Below are positions 1-7,481 of a DNA stretch of 10,159 nt, piece after piece. The stretch lies in NCBI GenBank assembly GCA_007120575.1, contig SKNJ01000192.1:1-10159 (forward strand), written 5' to 3'. The position numbers were made by a program, and so were the translations under genes. Position 1 is the first letter of the stretch. Every line of letters starts with the position of its first letter. The notes beneath the pieces are model-generated. The model was given only the letters and a program-made list of their open reading frames with translations, was not told the DNA's origin and searched no databases. This DNA comes from Thioalkalivibrio sp. Its GTDB lineage: Bacteria > Pseudomonadota > Gammaproteobacteria > Ectothiorhodospirales > Ectothiorhodospiraceae.

Positions 1-167
<167 letters not shown>

Positions 168-175
168 GTCTTTCG

Positions 176-1231
176 ATGTCCCAGAACCTGAAGAACGATC
201 GTCTCCTGCGGGCCCAGTTGCGCGAGCCGGTGGATCGCCCGCCGATCTGGATCATGCGCCAGGCCGGGCGTTACCTGCCGGAATACCGCGAGACCCGCGC
301 CCAGGCCGGCAGCTTCATGAGCCTGTGCCAGAACCCGGAGCTGGCCTGCGAAGTGACCATGCAGCCGCTGCGCCGGTTCCCGCTGGATGCGGCGATCCTG
401 TTCTCCGACATCCTGACCATCCCCGATGCGATGGGCCTGGGTCTGTATTTCGAGACCGGCGAGGGCCCGCGTTTTCGCGAGCCGGTGCGTACGCTGGAGG
501 CGATCGAGAACCTGCCGGTGCCGGACCCGGAGCAGGAGCTGCGCTACGTGATGGACGCGGTGCGCCTGATCCGTCGCGAACTGGACGGTGAGGTTCCGCT
601 GATCGGCTTTGCCGGCAGTCCGTGGACCCTGGCGACCTACATGGTCGAAGGTCAGGGCTCGCGCGACTTCGCCGAGACCAAGCGTCTGATGTACGGCGAG
701 CCGCAGGCGATGCACGCGCTGTTGCAGAAGGTCGCCACCGCGGTGACCGACTACCTCAACGCGCAGATCCGCGCCGGCGCCCAGTCGGTGATGATCTTCG
801 ACACCTGGGGGGGCTCGCTTACCCCGCGCGGTTATCGCGAATTCTCGCTGGCGTACATGCAGCGCATCGTCGACGGGCTGATCCGCGAGAACGACGGCCG
901 CCGCGTGCCGGTGACACTGTTCACCAAGGGCGGCGGGGCCTGGCTGGAGGCGATGGCGGACACCGGGGCGGATGCTCTGGGGCTCGACTGGACCATCGAG
1001 ATTGCCGAGGCCAGTCAGCGGGTAGGGGACCGTGTCGCGTTGCAGGGCAATCTCGACCCGTCGGTGCTCTACGCGCCTGAAGCTGTGGTGCGTGAAGAGA
1101 CGCAGCGGGTGCTGGACGGCTTCGATCGCGACACCGGGCATATCTTCAATCTTGGCCACGGCGTGCACCCGGGGATCGATCCGGACCGGGTTGCCGCAAT
1201 GGTCGACACGGTCACCAGCTACCGCCGGTAG
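176..1231 (+). CDS. hemE: Uroporphyrinogen decarboxylase (URO-D)
   Basis: HemE removes the four acetate carboxyls of uroporphyrinogen III to give coproporphyrinogen III in heme synthesis; it is a cofactor-free cytoplasmic TIM-barrel enzyme. The 351-residue product has normal family length. Signature 1 is [12 protein letters not shown], residues 26-37, with the substrate-binding arginines R28 and R32. The catalytic aspartate is D78 in LFSDIL, the conserved tyrosine is Y155 in TYMVEG, and the conserved histidine is H328 in NLGHG. FDTWGG is also present. I chose ATG 176 because the protein then starts MSQNLKNDR, like E. coli HemE. An in-frame TTG at 164 overlaps the gltD stop and would add four residues. 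The gene starts 8 nt after gltD and has only a weak Shine-Dalgarno, so translation may be coupled to gltD. The reading frame is intact. Confidence 0.97.
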   Translation: MSQNLKNDRLLRAQLREPVDRPPIWIMRQAGRYLPEYRETRAQAGSFMSLCQNPELACEVTMQPLRRFPLDAAILFSDILTIPDAMGLGLYFETGEGPRFREPVRTLEAIENLPVPDPEQELRYVMDAVRLIRRELDGEVPLIGFAGSPWTLATYMVEGQGSRDFAETKRLMYGEPQAMHALLQKVATAVTDYLNAQIRAGAQSVMIFDTWGGSLTPRGYREFSLAYMQRIVDGLIRENDGRRVPVTLFTKGGGAWLEAMADTGADALGLDWTIEIAEASQRVGDRVALQGNLDPSVLYAPEAVVREETQRVLDGFDRDTGHIFNLGHGVHPGIDPDRVAAMVDTVTSYRR

Positions 1232-1245
1232 GAGCCAGTTGGCCC

Positions 1246-1366
1246 CGTCATTGCGAGGCCCCGCAGGGGCCGTGGCAACCTCCGGACGAAACCCCCGACG
1301 CTCGCCCCGGCCGGCACCGGGGCGGCCCACGGAGATCGCCACGTCGCTGCGCTCCTCGCGATGACG
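1246..1366. repeat. Imperfect inverted repeat of the CGTCATTGCGAG family (MITE-like or REP-like)
   Basis: The element begins 14 nt after the hemE stop. The left arm (1246-1285) starts CGTCATTGCGAGG and continues with CGTGGCAACCTCCGG. The reverse complement of the right arm (1327-1366) starts CGTCATCGCGAGG and continues with CGTGGCGATCTCC. The two arms match over roughly 38 positions apart from a divergent block of about 10-12 bases after the first 13. About 40 bases separate the arms. Short non-coding inverted repeats opening with CGTCATTGCGAG are common between genes in many bacteria. They are thought to be non-autonomous mobile or folded-RNA elements, but I know of no settled name. No transposase is present and no clear target duplication is visible. 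As RNA it would form a long stem at the hemE 3' end. Confidence 0.75.
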
Positions 1367-1420
1367 AGGAGGTGTGCGGCGCTCGCGATGACGGGGAGGT
1401 GTTCGCTCCTCGCGATGACG
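1340..1420. repeat. Three tandem 27-bp units derived from the right arm of the inverted repeat
   Basis: GATGACG recurs with its last base at 1366, 1393 and 1420, exactly 27 bp apart. The units are 1340-1366, 1367-1393 and 1394-1420. Units 2 and 3 agree at 22 of 27 positions. Units 1 and 3 are identical over their last 17 bases (CGCTCCTCGCGATGACG). Unit 1 is also the end of the right arm of the inverted repeat, so the array looks like local duplication of that end. No protein is plausible here; the open frames crossing it have no family resemblance. Confidence 0.7.
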
Positions 1421-1448
1421 GTGCTTCTCCCTGCCGCCCGTCATCGCG
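1411..1448. repeat. Perfect 11-bp inverted repeat closing the repeat cluster
   Basis: CGCGATGACGG (1411-1421) is the exact reverse complement of CCGTCATCGCG (1438-1448), with 16 bases between. The second arm has the same orientation as the left end of the larger element at 1246, so it may be the start of another truncated copy. The stem lies between the convergent genes and has no T-tract. It could fold in transcripts from either strand, but it is not a classic intrinsic terminator. Confidence 0.55.
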
Positions 1449-1471
1449 CGGGTATGGTCTGCCTTGCGGCG

Positions 1472-1486
1472 GGCGGCCACGCCGCC
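1472..1486. terminator. Short GC hairpin between convergent genes (weak terminator candidate)
   Basis: GGCGGC (1472-1477) pairs perfectly with GCCGCC (1481-1486) across a CAC loop, 13 nt beyond the stop codon of the minus-strand gene. No run of T follows on either strand, so intrinsic termination is doubtful. Position is the main argument. Rho-dependent termination, or folding of the repeat cluster, may do the job instead. Confidence 0.25.
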
Positions 1487-1498
1487 AGACGTGCCCGC

Positions 1499-2128
1499 TC
1501 AGTCTGCCGCCGCCAGGGCCTCGTCGGCGGTGGCCTCCGCCAGCATGCGTTCCACCTCGGCGTGGTTGGCCCGCTTCATCGGCCGCCCGTCCACCGGTGA
1601 TGGCGGTGCCTGGCGGATTCCGTCGAGCGGGAAGACCGTCAGTTCCACGTCGATCCCGTCCGGGCCGCGAAAGGCCAGGAACGGGATGCGCTGCTCGCGA
1701 CCCTGGCGGCTGCGATAACGGCGCTCGCCGGTGTCACAATGAATGCCGTGGTCGCCCAGTTCGATGATGACCTCTTCCGGGGTCTCGGCGAACGCGTGCA
1801 GGTTGATCAGTGCATGGCGCTCGACGATTCCGGTCAGCAGGGGGCCGACCAGCCGGGGTTCCCGATGGGCGAGTCGCCCCATCACCGTCAGTGCGGCACC
1901 CAGCCGGTCGCGGTAATCCTGGCGGCTTGCGCGGGTTGCGAACAGTCGGCTGCGCGCGATCTCCGCGTCCTGGATCTCGGCGTTCGACGGCATCTCGTGC
2001 CGCGGGTCGATGCCCAGGTGCTCGGCCGCCTTGCGCTTGGCCAGGCCGAAATCGCGGATGCCGTCGTCGATCAGGATGCGCGCGGCCTCCTGCGCCAGCT
2101 CCTGGCGAATGCGGGAAGGTGCACCCAT
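1499..2128 (-). CDS. Conserved-looking hypothetical protein translationally coupled to PBP1A
   Basis: A soluble 209-residue protein with no signal peptide or membrane segment. I do not recognise a named family. The start at 2128 lies 2 nt after the mrcA stop (TGA-AG-ATG), so translation is probably coupled; longer in-frame starts would run back into the mrcA coding region. Residues 1-40 look helical and contain RDFGLAKRKAAEHLGI. Residues 91-117 (PRLVGPLLTGIVERHALINL, then HAFAETP) read like two beta strands around a glycine turn. The tail at 169-186 (DGIRQAPPSPVDGRPMKR) is a distinctive proline-rich motif preceded by VELTVFPL. The 91-117 stretch faintly recalls the G-x-D-x-D core of minimal nucleotidyltransferases, but the acidic residues expected there are replaced (N109, H111). 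That is speculation. The frame is intact and its codon use resembles the neighbours. Confidence 0.8.
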   Translation of the reverse strand: MGAPSRIRQELAQEAARILIDDGIRDFGLAKRKAAEHLGIDPRHEMPSNAEIQDAEIARSRLFATRASRQDYRDRLGAALTVMGRLAHREPRLVGPLLTGIVERHALINLHAFAETPEEVIIELGDHGIHCDTGERRYRSRQGREQRIPFLAFRGPDGIDVELTVFPLDGIRQAPPSPVDGRPMKRANHAEVERMLAEATADEALAAAD

Positions 2129-2130
2129 CT

Positions 2131-4500
2131 TCAGAACACCAGTTCGGAGGCGCGATCGTTGTCGCCATGGATATCGTTGTGCGCCGACTGGCCGCGCTCG
2201 GGGATCTGGTGCGGCAGTAGCCACTCGGTCGAGGCGCTCGCCGAGCCGGATTCGGCCCGACCACCATCCGGCAGGATCTCGACGCGGATCAGGTCGTCCG
2301 GGCGCGCAACCGGATGCTCGGGGCGGTCGGCAAGCACGCTGCCCATGAAACGGGTCCACAGCGGCAGGGCCACGCGTCCCCCGCTCTCCTGCCGGCCGAG
2401 TTCGCGGTTGTCATCGAAGCCGACCCAGGCCGTTGCTACCAGGTCGCCGTTGTAGCCGGCGAACCAGGCATCCCGATAATCGTTGGTGGTGCCGGTCTTG
2501 CCCGCAAGGTCATTGCGCCCCAGGGCCAGCGCGCGGCGTCCGGTCCCGGAGGTGATGACCTCGCGCAGCATGCGGCTTGTTTGCCAGGCGACCCCGGGCT
2601 CGAGTACCGGGACCGGGTCGCTGTAGCGCAACGGTCCTTGCGGTGTATTCAACGGCAGCTCCTGGCCCGCCGGGTTCTCGCAGGGCGCGGGGCAGGCCCT
2701 GTCGGTGGGCGCCTCGTAGAGCACCTCTCCGTCCACGGTCTCGATACGGCTGATCAGCCACGGCGACAGTAGCTTCCCGCCGGAGGCGAATACGGCGTAG
2801 GCATTGTTCAGTTGCAGCGGCGTGATCGATCCGGTGCCAAGTACCATGGACAGATTGTTCGGCTGGGTTGCCGGGTCGAGTCCAAAGCGGCCGAGTTCCG
2901 TGTGGATCGCGCCCGTCCCGATGCGGTTCAGCAGGCGAATCGATGCGAGGTTGCGGGAATTCGCCAGCGCCTCGCGCATGCTGGTCTCGCCCTGGAAACG
3001 GCGCGAGTAGTTCTGCGGACGCCACTCCGCGCCCAGTGCCGGATCGTCGAATACCATCGGGGCATCCACCAGCCGGGAGTTGGGGTGGTAGCCCTCGCGC
3101 AGGGCCAGGGCGTAGACCAGCGGCTTGAACGCCGAGCCGGGCTGGCGCTCCGCCTGGATCGCGTGGTCGAAGCGGTTGTCGAAGAAGTCGAACCCGCCGG
3201 CCAGCGCGACGATGGCGCCGTCCTCGGGAGATTGCGCGATGATCGCCCCGGTGACCTCCGGCTTCTGGGTCAGGCGCCAGCGACCATCGACATGCGGACG
3301 GATCCGGATCACGTCGCCGCGTTCGAACGCCGGTGAGCCGGCCCACTCCGTATCATCCGGTGCGATCTCGAGTTCGCCAATCGCGCCGCCATCGACCCGC
3401 AGCATGTCTTCCGGGGAGTGTTCCAGCACTGCTGCCGGGAACAGCAGCCGGCCATAGACACCGATCGCCGTCAGGGCCCGCGCGCGCGCCTCGGGGTCCT
3501 CCCGCGTTGCCGCAGGCAGGCGCAGTTCCGGTCCGCGGTAGGCGTGGCGTTCGTCGTATTCCAGCAGGCCCTCGCGCAGGGCCTGATTGGCGGCCTCCTG
3601 ATAGTCCGGATCGATGGTGGTGTGGACCTGCAGGCCACGCCGATAGGCCTCCGCTCCCCACAGGTTTACGACCATCTGCCGCACCGTCTCGGCGACCCAG
3701 TGCGCATCGATCTCGCTGGCCGCCACGTGCCGTTCCGAGCGCACCGGGCGGGCGACGGCCTCCTCGAACTCGGTGGCGTCAATCGCGCCGGTGTCCAGCA
3801 TTCGGCGCAGGACGTAGTTGCGCCGGACCTCGGCGCGCCGCGGATTGCTCACCGGGTTGGTGGTGGAGGGTGCCTTGGGCAGTGCGGCCAGGATCGCGAT
3901 CTGGTCGAGGTCCAGTTCGTCCAGACCGCGCCCGAAATAGATTCGCGACGCCGCCTCGATGCCGTAGGCGCGCTGCCCGAGGTAGATCTTGTTGAGGTAC
4001 AGCTCCAGGATTTCGTCCTTCTCGAGTTCGCGTTCGAGGCGAATCGCAAGGAAGATCTCGCGCAACTTGCGTTCATAGGTGCGCTCGCGCGTAAGAAAGA
4101 TATTGCGCGCCAGCTGCATGGTGATGGTGCTGCCGCCCTGGCTGCGTTCGCCCCCGGTGCTTACCAGGTTCAGCGCGGCCCGTGCCAGGCCCAGCACGTC
4201 CACCCCGGGGTGGTCATAGAAGCGCTCGTCCTCGGCTGCGATGAACGCCTGGCGTACCCGCTCCGGGATGTCGTCGATCGCGAGCGGGATGCGGCGTTCC
4301 TCGGCGAACTCCCCCATCAGCGCGCCGTCCGCCGCGCGAATCTGCAGCGGGGTCTGCAGTCGCACATCGCGCACCGCTTCCGCGTCGGGGAGGGTCGGGG
4401 CGTAATGTACGTACAGGGCGGCGACCGCGATGGAAACACCGATCGCGGCGGCCAGAAACAGGGCCAGCAACGCCGTGAATATCTTCAACAGGGGGTTCAT
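2131..4500 (-). CDS. mrcA: Penicillin-binding protein 1A, bifunctional peptidoglycan glycosyltransferase/transpeptidase
   Basis: A class A PBP (789 residues; called ponA in Pseudomonas) that polymerises lipid II and crosslinks peptidoglycan at the periplasmic face of the inner membrane. There is one N-terminal membrane anchor (about 7-30). The GT51 domain (about 55-235) has the catalytic Glu90 in EDERFYDH, then GGSTITMQL (122-130), RKLREIF (144-150) and KDEILELYLNKIYLG (161-175). An OB-like insert typical of PBP1A follows (about 320-420). The transpeptidase domain has SxxK at S456-A-F-K459, SxN as S515-R-N517, and KTGT at 668-671. A hydrophilic tail follows from about 748. ATG 4500 is preferred because it opens directly into the anchor; an upstream TTG at 4554 would add 18 odd residues. 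No good Shine-Dalgarno is seen before ATG 4500. It is divergent from pilM, as in Pseudomonas, and is followed by a coupled small gene. Confidence 0.96.
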   Translation of the reverse strand: MNPLLKIFTALLALFLAAAIGVSIAVAALYVHYAPTLPDAEAVRDVRLQTPLQIRAADGALMGEFAEERRIPLAIDDIPERVRQAFIAAEDERFYDHPGVDVLGLARAALNLVSTGGERSQGGSTITMQLARNIFLTRERTYERKLREIFLAIRLERELEKDEILELYLNKIYLGQRAYGIEAASRIYFGRGLDELDLDQIAILAALPKAPSTTNPVSNPRRAEVRRNYVLRRMLDTGAIDATEFEEAVARPVRSERHVAASEIDAHWVAETVRQMVVNLWGAEAYRRGLQVHTTIDPDYQEAANQALREGLLEYDERHAYRGPELRLPAATREDPEARARALTAIGVYGRLLFPAAVLEHSPEDMLRVDGGAIGELEIAPDDTEWAGSPAFERGDVIRIRPHVDGRWRLTQKPEVTGAIIAQSPEDGAIVALAGGFDFFDNRFDHAIQAERQPGSAFKPLVYALALREGYHPNSRLVDAPMVFDDPALGAEWRPQNYSRRFQGETSMREALANSRNLASIRLLNRIGTGAIHTELGRFGLDPATQPNNLSMVLGTGSITPLQLNNAYAVFASGGKLLSPWLISRIETVDGEVLYEAPTDRACPAPCENPAGQELPLNTPQGPLRYSDPVPVLEPGVAWQTSRMLREVITSGTGRRALALGRNDLAGKTGTTNDYRDAWFAGYNGDLVATAWVGFDDNRELGRQESGGRVALPLWTRFMGSVLADRPEHPVARPDDLIRVEILPDGGRAESGSASASTEWLLPHQIPERGQSAHNDIHGDNDRASELVF

Positions 4501-4643
4501 GACTGCAAAAAAAGTGTGGCTAAAGTGAGAAGTCGGATTCAATACAACTTGCAACCTTGAAGTCGCCGTGTATATTGTGAAAGCGCTAGCATACTTGATT
4601 GTAACGCTATCAGTTGCGATCTTTGGGGTATACAGGGGGATGT
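4501..4643. promoter_or_regulatory. Divergent intergenic region between mrcA and pilM
   Basis: This 143-bp gap must carry the promoters for both mrcA (leftward) and the pilM operon (rightward). It is visibly more AT-rich than the rest of the window, with an A7 run at 4507-4513 and several TTG and TAT motifs. I could not settle on a single good promoter for mrcA; several TTG-containing boxes on the minus strand lack a matching -10. No long operator-like palindrome is present. AGCGCT at 4582-4587 is only a 6-bp palindrome. Confidence 0.6.
4549..4576 (+). promoter_or_regulatory. Candidate sigma70-type promoter for the pilMNOPQ operon
   Basis: TTGCAA at 4549-4554 (4 of 6 to the -35 consensus) is followed after 16 bases by TATATT at 4571-4576 (5 of 6 to the -10 consensus). 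It points toward pilM and would give a start near 4583, leaving a leader of about 60 nt. The spacing is one base short of optimum. It stands out because the surrounding genes are so GC-rich, but this is a pattern match only. Confidence 0.4.
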
Positions 4644-4646
4644 GTG
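4634..4646 (+). promoter_or_regulatory. Shine-Dalgarno and GTG start deciding the pilM N-terminus
   Basis: AGGGGGA at 4634-4640 precedes GTG at 4644-4646 with only 3 bases between. Starting here gives a protein opening MLSLGKSKQGLLGVDISS, matching the usual PilM start. The in-frame TTG codons at 4614 and 4623 would add ten or seven residues not expected in PilM. The ATG at 4640 is in another frame. Confidence 0.65.
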
Positions 4647-5711
4647 CTGAGTCTCGGAAAATCCAAACAGGGACTGCTGGGTGTCGATATCAGCTCGGCG
4701 GCCGTCAAGGTTCTCGAGCTGGCCCGCCAGGGAAAGGGCTACCGGGTCGAGGCATTTGCCGTCGAACCACTGCCCGATGGTGTGATGGTCGACAAGGTGT
4801 GTCAGGACACGGAGGCCGTGGGCAATGCCCTGTCGCGTGCGGTCAAGCGCTCCGGTAGCCGGCTCAAGCACTGCGCGATGGCCGTTCCCTCCTCGGCGGT
4901 CATCACCAAGACCATTCAGATGTCGGCCGCGCTCGGGGACGCCGAACTCGAAGGCCAGGTCTTCGTCGAGGCCGACCAGTACATCCCCTACACCCTGGAA
5001 GAGGTCAATCTCGATTTTCAGGTCATCGGCAAGAACGAAAAGAACCCGCAGATGGTGGACGTCCTGGTGGTCGCATCGCGCCGCGAGAACGTCGATTCGC
5101 GTGTGGCGATCGCTGAATCTGCGAAGCTCGTCACGGAACTGGTCGATGTCGAGGCCTACGCGATCGAACATGCCGCCGACCGCCTGATCGCGGGTCTCCC
5201 GGATCGCGAGAGCAAGCCGGTCGTCGCGATCGTGGATGTCGGTTCCTCGGTCACTGCGGTCTACGTGGTCAGCCAGACCGAGGGTGTGATTTATACCCGC
5301 GAGCAGAACTTCGGCGGGCGCATGCTCACCGAGGAGATCATGCGCCGCTACAACATGAACTACCAGGAGGCGGGGGCGGCCAAGATGGGCGGGGATCTGC
5401 CTGCCGATTACGTCAGCGGTATCCTCGAGCCCTTCAAGCAGACCATGATGGACCAGATCCAGCGGCTGCTGCAGTACTTCTACGTGACCCGCCCGCAGGA
5501 CACCATCGACCACATCCTGCTGGGCGGGGGCTGCGCGGCCATCGCCGGGGTCGACGAGATGCTCGAAGAGGTCACCGGCACCCCGGTCTCCGTGGCCAAT
5601 CCGTTCCACGGGATGGCAATGGCCCGCCGGGTGAACCAGCAGCGCTTCGCGAATGATGCCCCGGCCCTGCTGACGGCCTGCGGCCTGGCGATGCGGGGGT
5701 ACGCGACATGA
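4644..5711 (+). CDS. pilM: Type IV pilus inner-membrane assembly protein PilM (actin-like ATP-binding)
   Basis: PilM is a cytoplasmic actin/FtsA-like protein that binds ATP and the N-terminal peptide of PilN, tying the pilus alignment complex to the inside of the cell. The product is 355 residues with the GTG start, close to the 354 of Pseudomonas PilM. Actin-fold landmarks: phosphate-1 loop GVDISSAAVK (13-22, with D15), phosphate-2 loop VDVGSSVTAVY (197-207), and adenosine motif ILLGGGCAAIAG (291-302). The SHS2-like subdomain that contacts PilN lies around 75-190, including DQYIPYTLEEVNLDFQV (111-127). It is the first gene of the operon. Its stop overlaps the pilN start by 4 nt (ATGA), implying coupled translation. 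A type II secretion GspL-like identity is excluded by the full set of pil partners downstream. Confidence 0.96.
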   Translation: MLSLGKSKQGLLGVDISSAAVKVLELARQGKGYRVEAFAVEPLPDGVMVDKVCQDTEAVGNALSRAVKRSGSRLKHCAMAVPSSAVITKTIQMSAALGDAELEGQVFVEADQYIPYTLEEVNLDFQVIGKNEKNPQMVDVLVVASRRENVDSRVAIAESAKLVTELVDVEAYAIEHAADRLIAGLPDRESKPVVAIVDVGSSVTAVYVVSQTEGVIYTREQNFGGRMLTEEIMRRYNMNYQEAGAAKMGGDLPADYVSGILEPFKQTMMDQIQRLLQYFYVTRPQDTIDHILLGGGCAAIAGVDEMLEEVTGTPVSVANPFHGMAMARRVNQQRFANDAPALLTACGLAMRGYAT

Positions 5712-6277
5712 TCCAGATCAACCTGCTTCCCTGGCGCGAACATGCCCGTGAACAGCGCCGCAAGCAGTTCTTTGTGGCGGTGGGAGTGGCCGTGGTGGTG
5801 GGCGTCCTGCTGGCGTTCGGTGGCTATTCCTACATGAGCACACTGATCGACCACCAGCAGACGCGCAACCAGATGCTGGAGCGCGAGATCCGCGAACTGG
5901 ATCGCCAGATCGCCCGTATCGAGGACCTCGACGAACAGCGCGAGAACCTGATCGCACGCATGGAGGTCATTCAGACCCTGCAGGCCCGCCGCCCGGAGGC
6001 CGTGCACCTGTTTGACCAGCTGGTCGCCACCCTGCCGGCCGGAACCTACCTCAACGAGGTCCAGCAGGATGGCGAGCAGATCCAGGTGATCGGGCGCTCC
6101 GAATCCAACACCCGCATCTCCACGCTGATGCGTCGTATCGATGCCTCGCCCTGGTTGAGCGAGGCCAATCTGCGGATTATCGAGACCCGCGACGAGGGCC
6201 GCCTGCAGGTGCGTGACTTCCGCCTGGAGGCGACCCAGACACGTCCGGGGGCCGAGGACGGCGAGGGGGATTCCTGA
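5708..6277 (+). CDS. pilN: Type IV pilus assembly protein PilN (inner-membrane alignment subcomplex)
   Basis: A 189-residue bitopic membrane protein. The cytoplasmic N-terminus carries INLLPWRE (4-11), the conserved peptide that inserts into PilM. A basic stretch (REQRRK, 14-19) precedes one transmembrane helix at about 21-43. A charged coiled-coil follows (about 45-95), and then a periplasmic ferredoxin-like domain (about 98-175) where PilN dimerises with PilO. Length is normal for the family. The start at ATG 5708 overlaps the pilM stop by 4 nt, with a GGGGG run just upstream serving as ribosome-binding site. Its stop shares one base with the pilO start (TGATG). The tail (176-189) is acidic and glycine-rich and probably disordered. 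No anomaly is seen. Confidence 0.96.
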   Translation: MIQINLLPWREHAREQRRKQFFVAVGVAVVVGVLLAFGGYSYMSTLIDHQQTRNQMLEREIRELDRQIARIEDLDEQRENLIARMEVIQTLQARRPEAVHLFDQLVATLPAGTYLNEVQQDGEQIQVIGRSESNTRISTLMRRIDASPWLSEANLRIIETRDEGRLQVRDFRLEATQTRPGAEDGEGDS

Positions 6278-6861
6278 TGGATCTCAAGGAACTCAAGGAG
6301 ATCGACTTCAGCAACATCGGGGAGGCCTCCTGGGGTATCAAGGGGCTGATCCTGCTGGTGGCGGTCGCGGTCATTGTCGGGCTGGCCTGGTACTTTGTAA
6401 TCAACGATCAGCGCACCGAACTCGAGCGCGCCGAGAGCCGCGAGCAGCAATTGCGCGCGGAGTTCGAGGACAAACAGCACCGCGCGGCCAACCTCCCTGC
6501 CTACGAGGAGCAGCTGGAGGAAATGGAGCGCATGTTCGCGTCGCTGCTCGAACTCCTGCCGAGCAGCGCGGAGATCCCCAGCCTGCTGGTGGACATCTCG
6601 CAGACCGGACTGCAGGCCGGTCTCGAGATCGAACTGTTCGAACCGCGTAGCGAGAACCGCCGCGACTTCTACGCCGAGGTGCCGATCCGGCTGCGGGTCC
6701 GCGGCAATTACGAGGAACTGGCGGAATTCGTCAGCGGGGTTTCGGCGCTGCCGCGCGTGGTCACCATGCATGATATGCATATCCGGCGCGGCGAGTCCGA
6801 CCGGGATCTGGTGATGGATGCGGTCGCCCGCACCTATCGTTATCTGGAGGAAACCCGATGA
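6277..6861 (+). CDS. pilO: Type IV pilus assembly protein PilO (inner-membrane alignment subcomplex)
   Basis: A 194-residue protein with the same architecture as PilN, its partner in the periplasmic heterodimer that connects PilM to PilP and PilQ. The N-terminal amphipathic part contains MDLKELKEIDFSNIGEA, then WGIKG before one transmembrane helix (about 22-42). A coiled-coil follows (about 45-92), with QLEEMERMFASLLELLP at its end, a typical PilO motif. A ferredoxin-like domain covers about 100-190, including PIRLRVRGNYEELAEFVSGV (136-155). It starts on the ATG sharing one base with the pilN stop, behind a strong GAGGGGGA at 6263-6270. Its last four bases overlap the pilP start. Length is slightly below the 207 residues of Pseudomonas PilO, with all elements present. 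Confidence 0.96.
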   Translation: MDLKELKEIDFSNIGEASWGIKGLILLVAVAVIVGLAWYFVINDQRTELERAESREQQLRAEFEDKQHRAANLPAYEEQLEEMERMFASLLELLPSSAEIPSLLVDISQTGLQAGLEIELFEPRSENRRDFYAEVPIRLRVRGNYEELAEFVSGVSALPRVVTMHDMHIRRGESDRDLVMDAVARTYRYLEETR

Positions 6862-7412
6862 GCCGCCGGTGGAACCGATTCTCCGGGTGCGCGCTGGCGC
6901 GCGGGCTTGCCCTCGGCGCGGTTGCCGGTGTCCTGGTGACCGGGTGCACCCAGGATACCCGCGATCTCGAACGCTACATGGCGCAGGTCAAGGAACGCCC
7001 CGGGAGCGGGATCGAGCCGATCCCGACCCTGGACCCGCACGAACCCTATATCTATCCCGGCCACACGCGGTCGCCCTTCGATTCCTCGGTGATCGCTCAG
7101 CCCGAGCCGGAAGAGGTCGCGGGGACCCCGGGCGATGCCGAGGTTGATCGGGATCGCCCGCGCGAGTTCCTGGAGGGCTATCCGCTCGACTCCCTGCGCA
7201 TGGTTGGTTCGCTGGAACAGGACGGTGCTCGCTACGCGCTGGTCCGCACGCCGGATCGCGGCATCCAGCGGGTGACCGAGGGGAACTACATGGGCCAGAA
7301 CCATGGCCGGATCGTGGCAATCACGCCCACCCGTATCGAGTTGGTCGAGGTGGTACCGGACGCCTTCGGGGGCTTCGTGGAACGCGAGGCCTCGGTGGCG
7401 CTGAGCGACTAG
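6858..7412 (+). CDS. pilP: Type IV pilus assembly lipoprotein PilP
   Basis: PilP is the inner-membrane lipoprotein that bridges the PilN/PilO dimer and the secretin PilQ. The 184-residue precursor has a basic N-terminus, a hydrophobic stretch, and a lipobox V-T-G-C with the lipidated cysteine at C30. The residues after the cysteine (T31, Q32) contain no inner-membrane-retention aspartate at +2. Residues 31-105 form a proline- and acid-rich linker that binds PilN/PilO and is probably unstructured. Residues 108-182 form the compact beta domain, with LRMVGSLEQDGARYALVRTP and the glycine-rich turn VTEGNYMGQNHGRI, both PilP signatures. The start is ATG 6858, behind GGAGGAA at 6847-6853. The gene overlaps pilO by 4 nt and ends 69 nt before the preferred pilQ start. 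Confidence 0.96.
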   Translation: MSRRWNRFSGCALARGLALGAVAGVLVTGCTQDTRDLERYMAQVKERPGSGIEPIPTLDPHEPYIYPGHTRSPFDSSVIAQPEPEEVAGTPGDAEVDRDRPREFLEGYPLDSLRMVGSLEQDGARYALVRTPDRGIQRVTEGNYMGQNHGRIVAITPTRIELVEVVPDAFGGFVEREASVALSD

Positions 7413-7481
7413 GGGTCTGGGAGCAGAACAATGACGATGAGCACTCGCCGCACGGCCGGCACAACGAACAGGGAATTCAAC

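Noticed and set aside
807..813. A run of seven G in hemE as a possible slippage or phase-variation site
   Set aside because: It encodes the conserved W-G-G of FDTWGG in the correct frame and is explained by codon choice. There is no sign of a frameshift.
1340..1420. CRISPR array
   Set aside because: The repeats are contiguous 27-bp tandem units without unique spacers, and no cas genes are present.
1361..1767. Plus-strand open frames across the repeat cluster and the end of the minus-strand hypothetical gene
   Set aside because: Low-complexity Arg/Pro/Ala-rich translations that cross non-coding repeats and then run antisense to a better-supported gene.
3418..4560. A 380-codon open frame antisense to the PBP1A N-terminal half
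   Set aside because: PBP1A is certain from its catalytic motifs on the opposite strand. The antisense product shows no signal, domain or ribosome-binding site worth calling.
4582..4608. Operator-like inverted repeat AGCGCT ... AACGCT upstream of pilM
   Set aside because: Only four outer base pairs match. Too weak to call a binding site.
4539..5609. A 356-codon open frame antisense to pilM
   Set aside because: It has the composition of a reversed GC-rich gene, and pilM is firmly identified. No independent evidence supports it.
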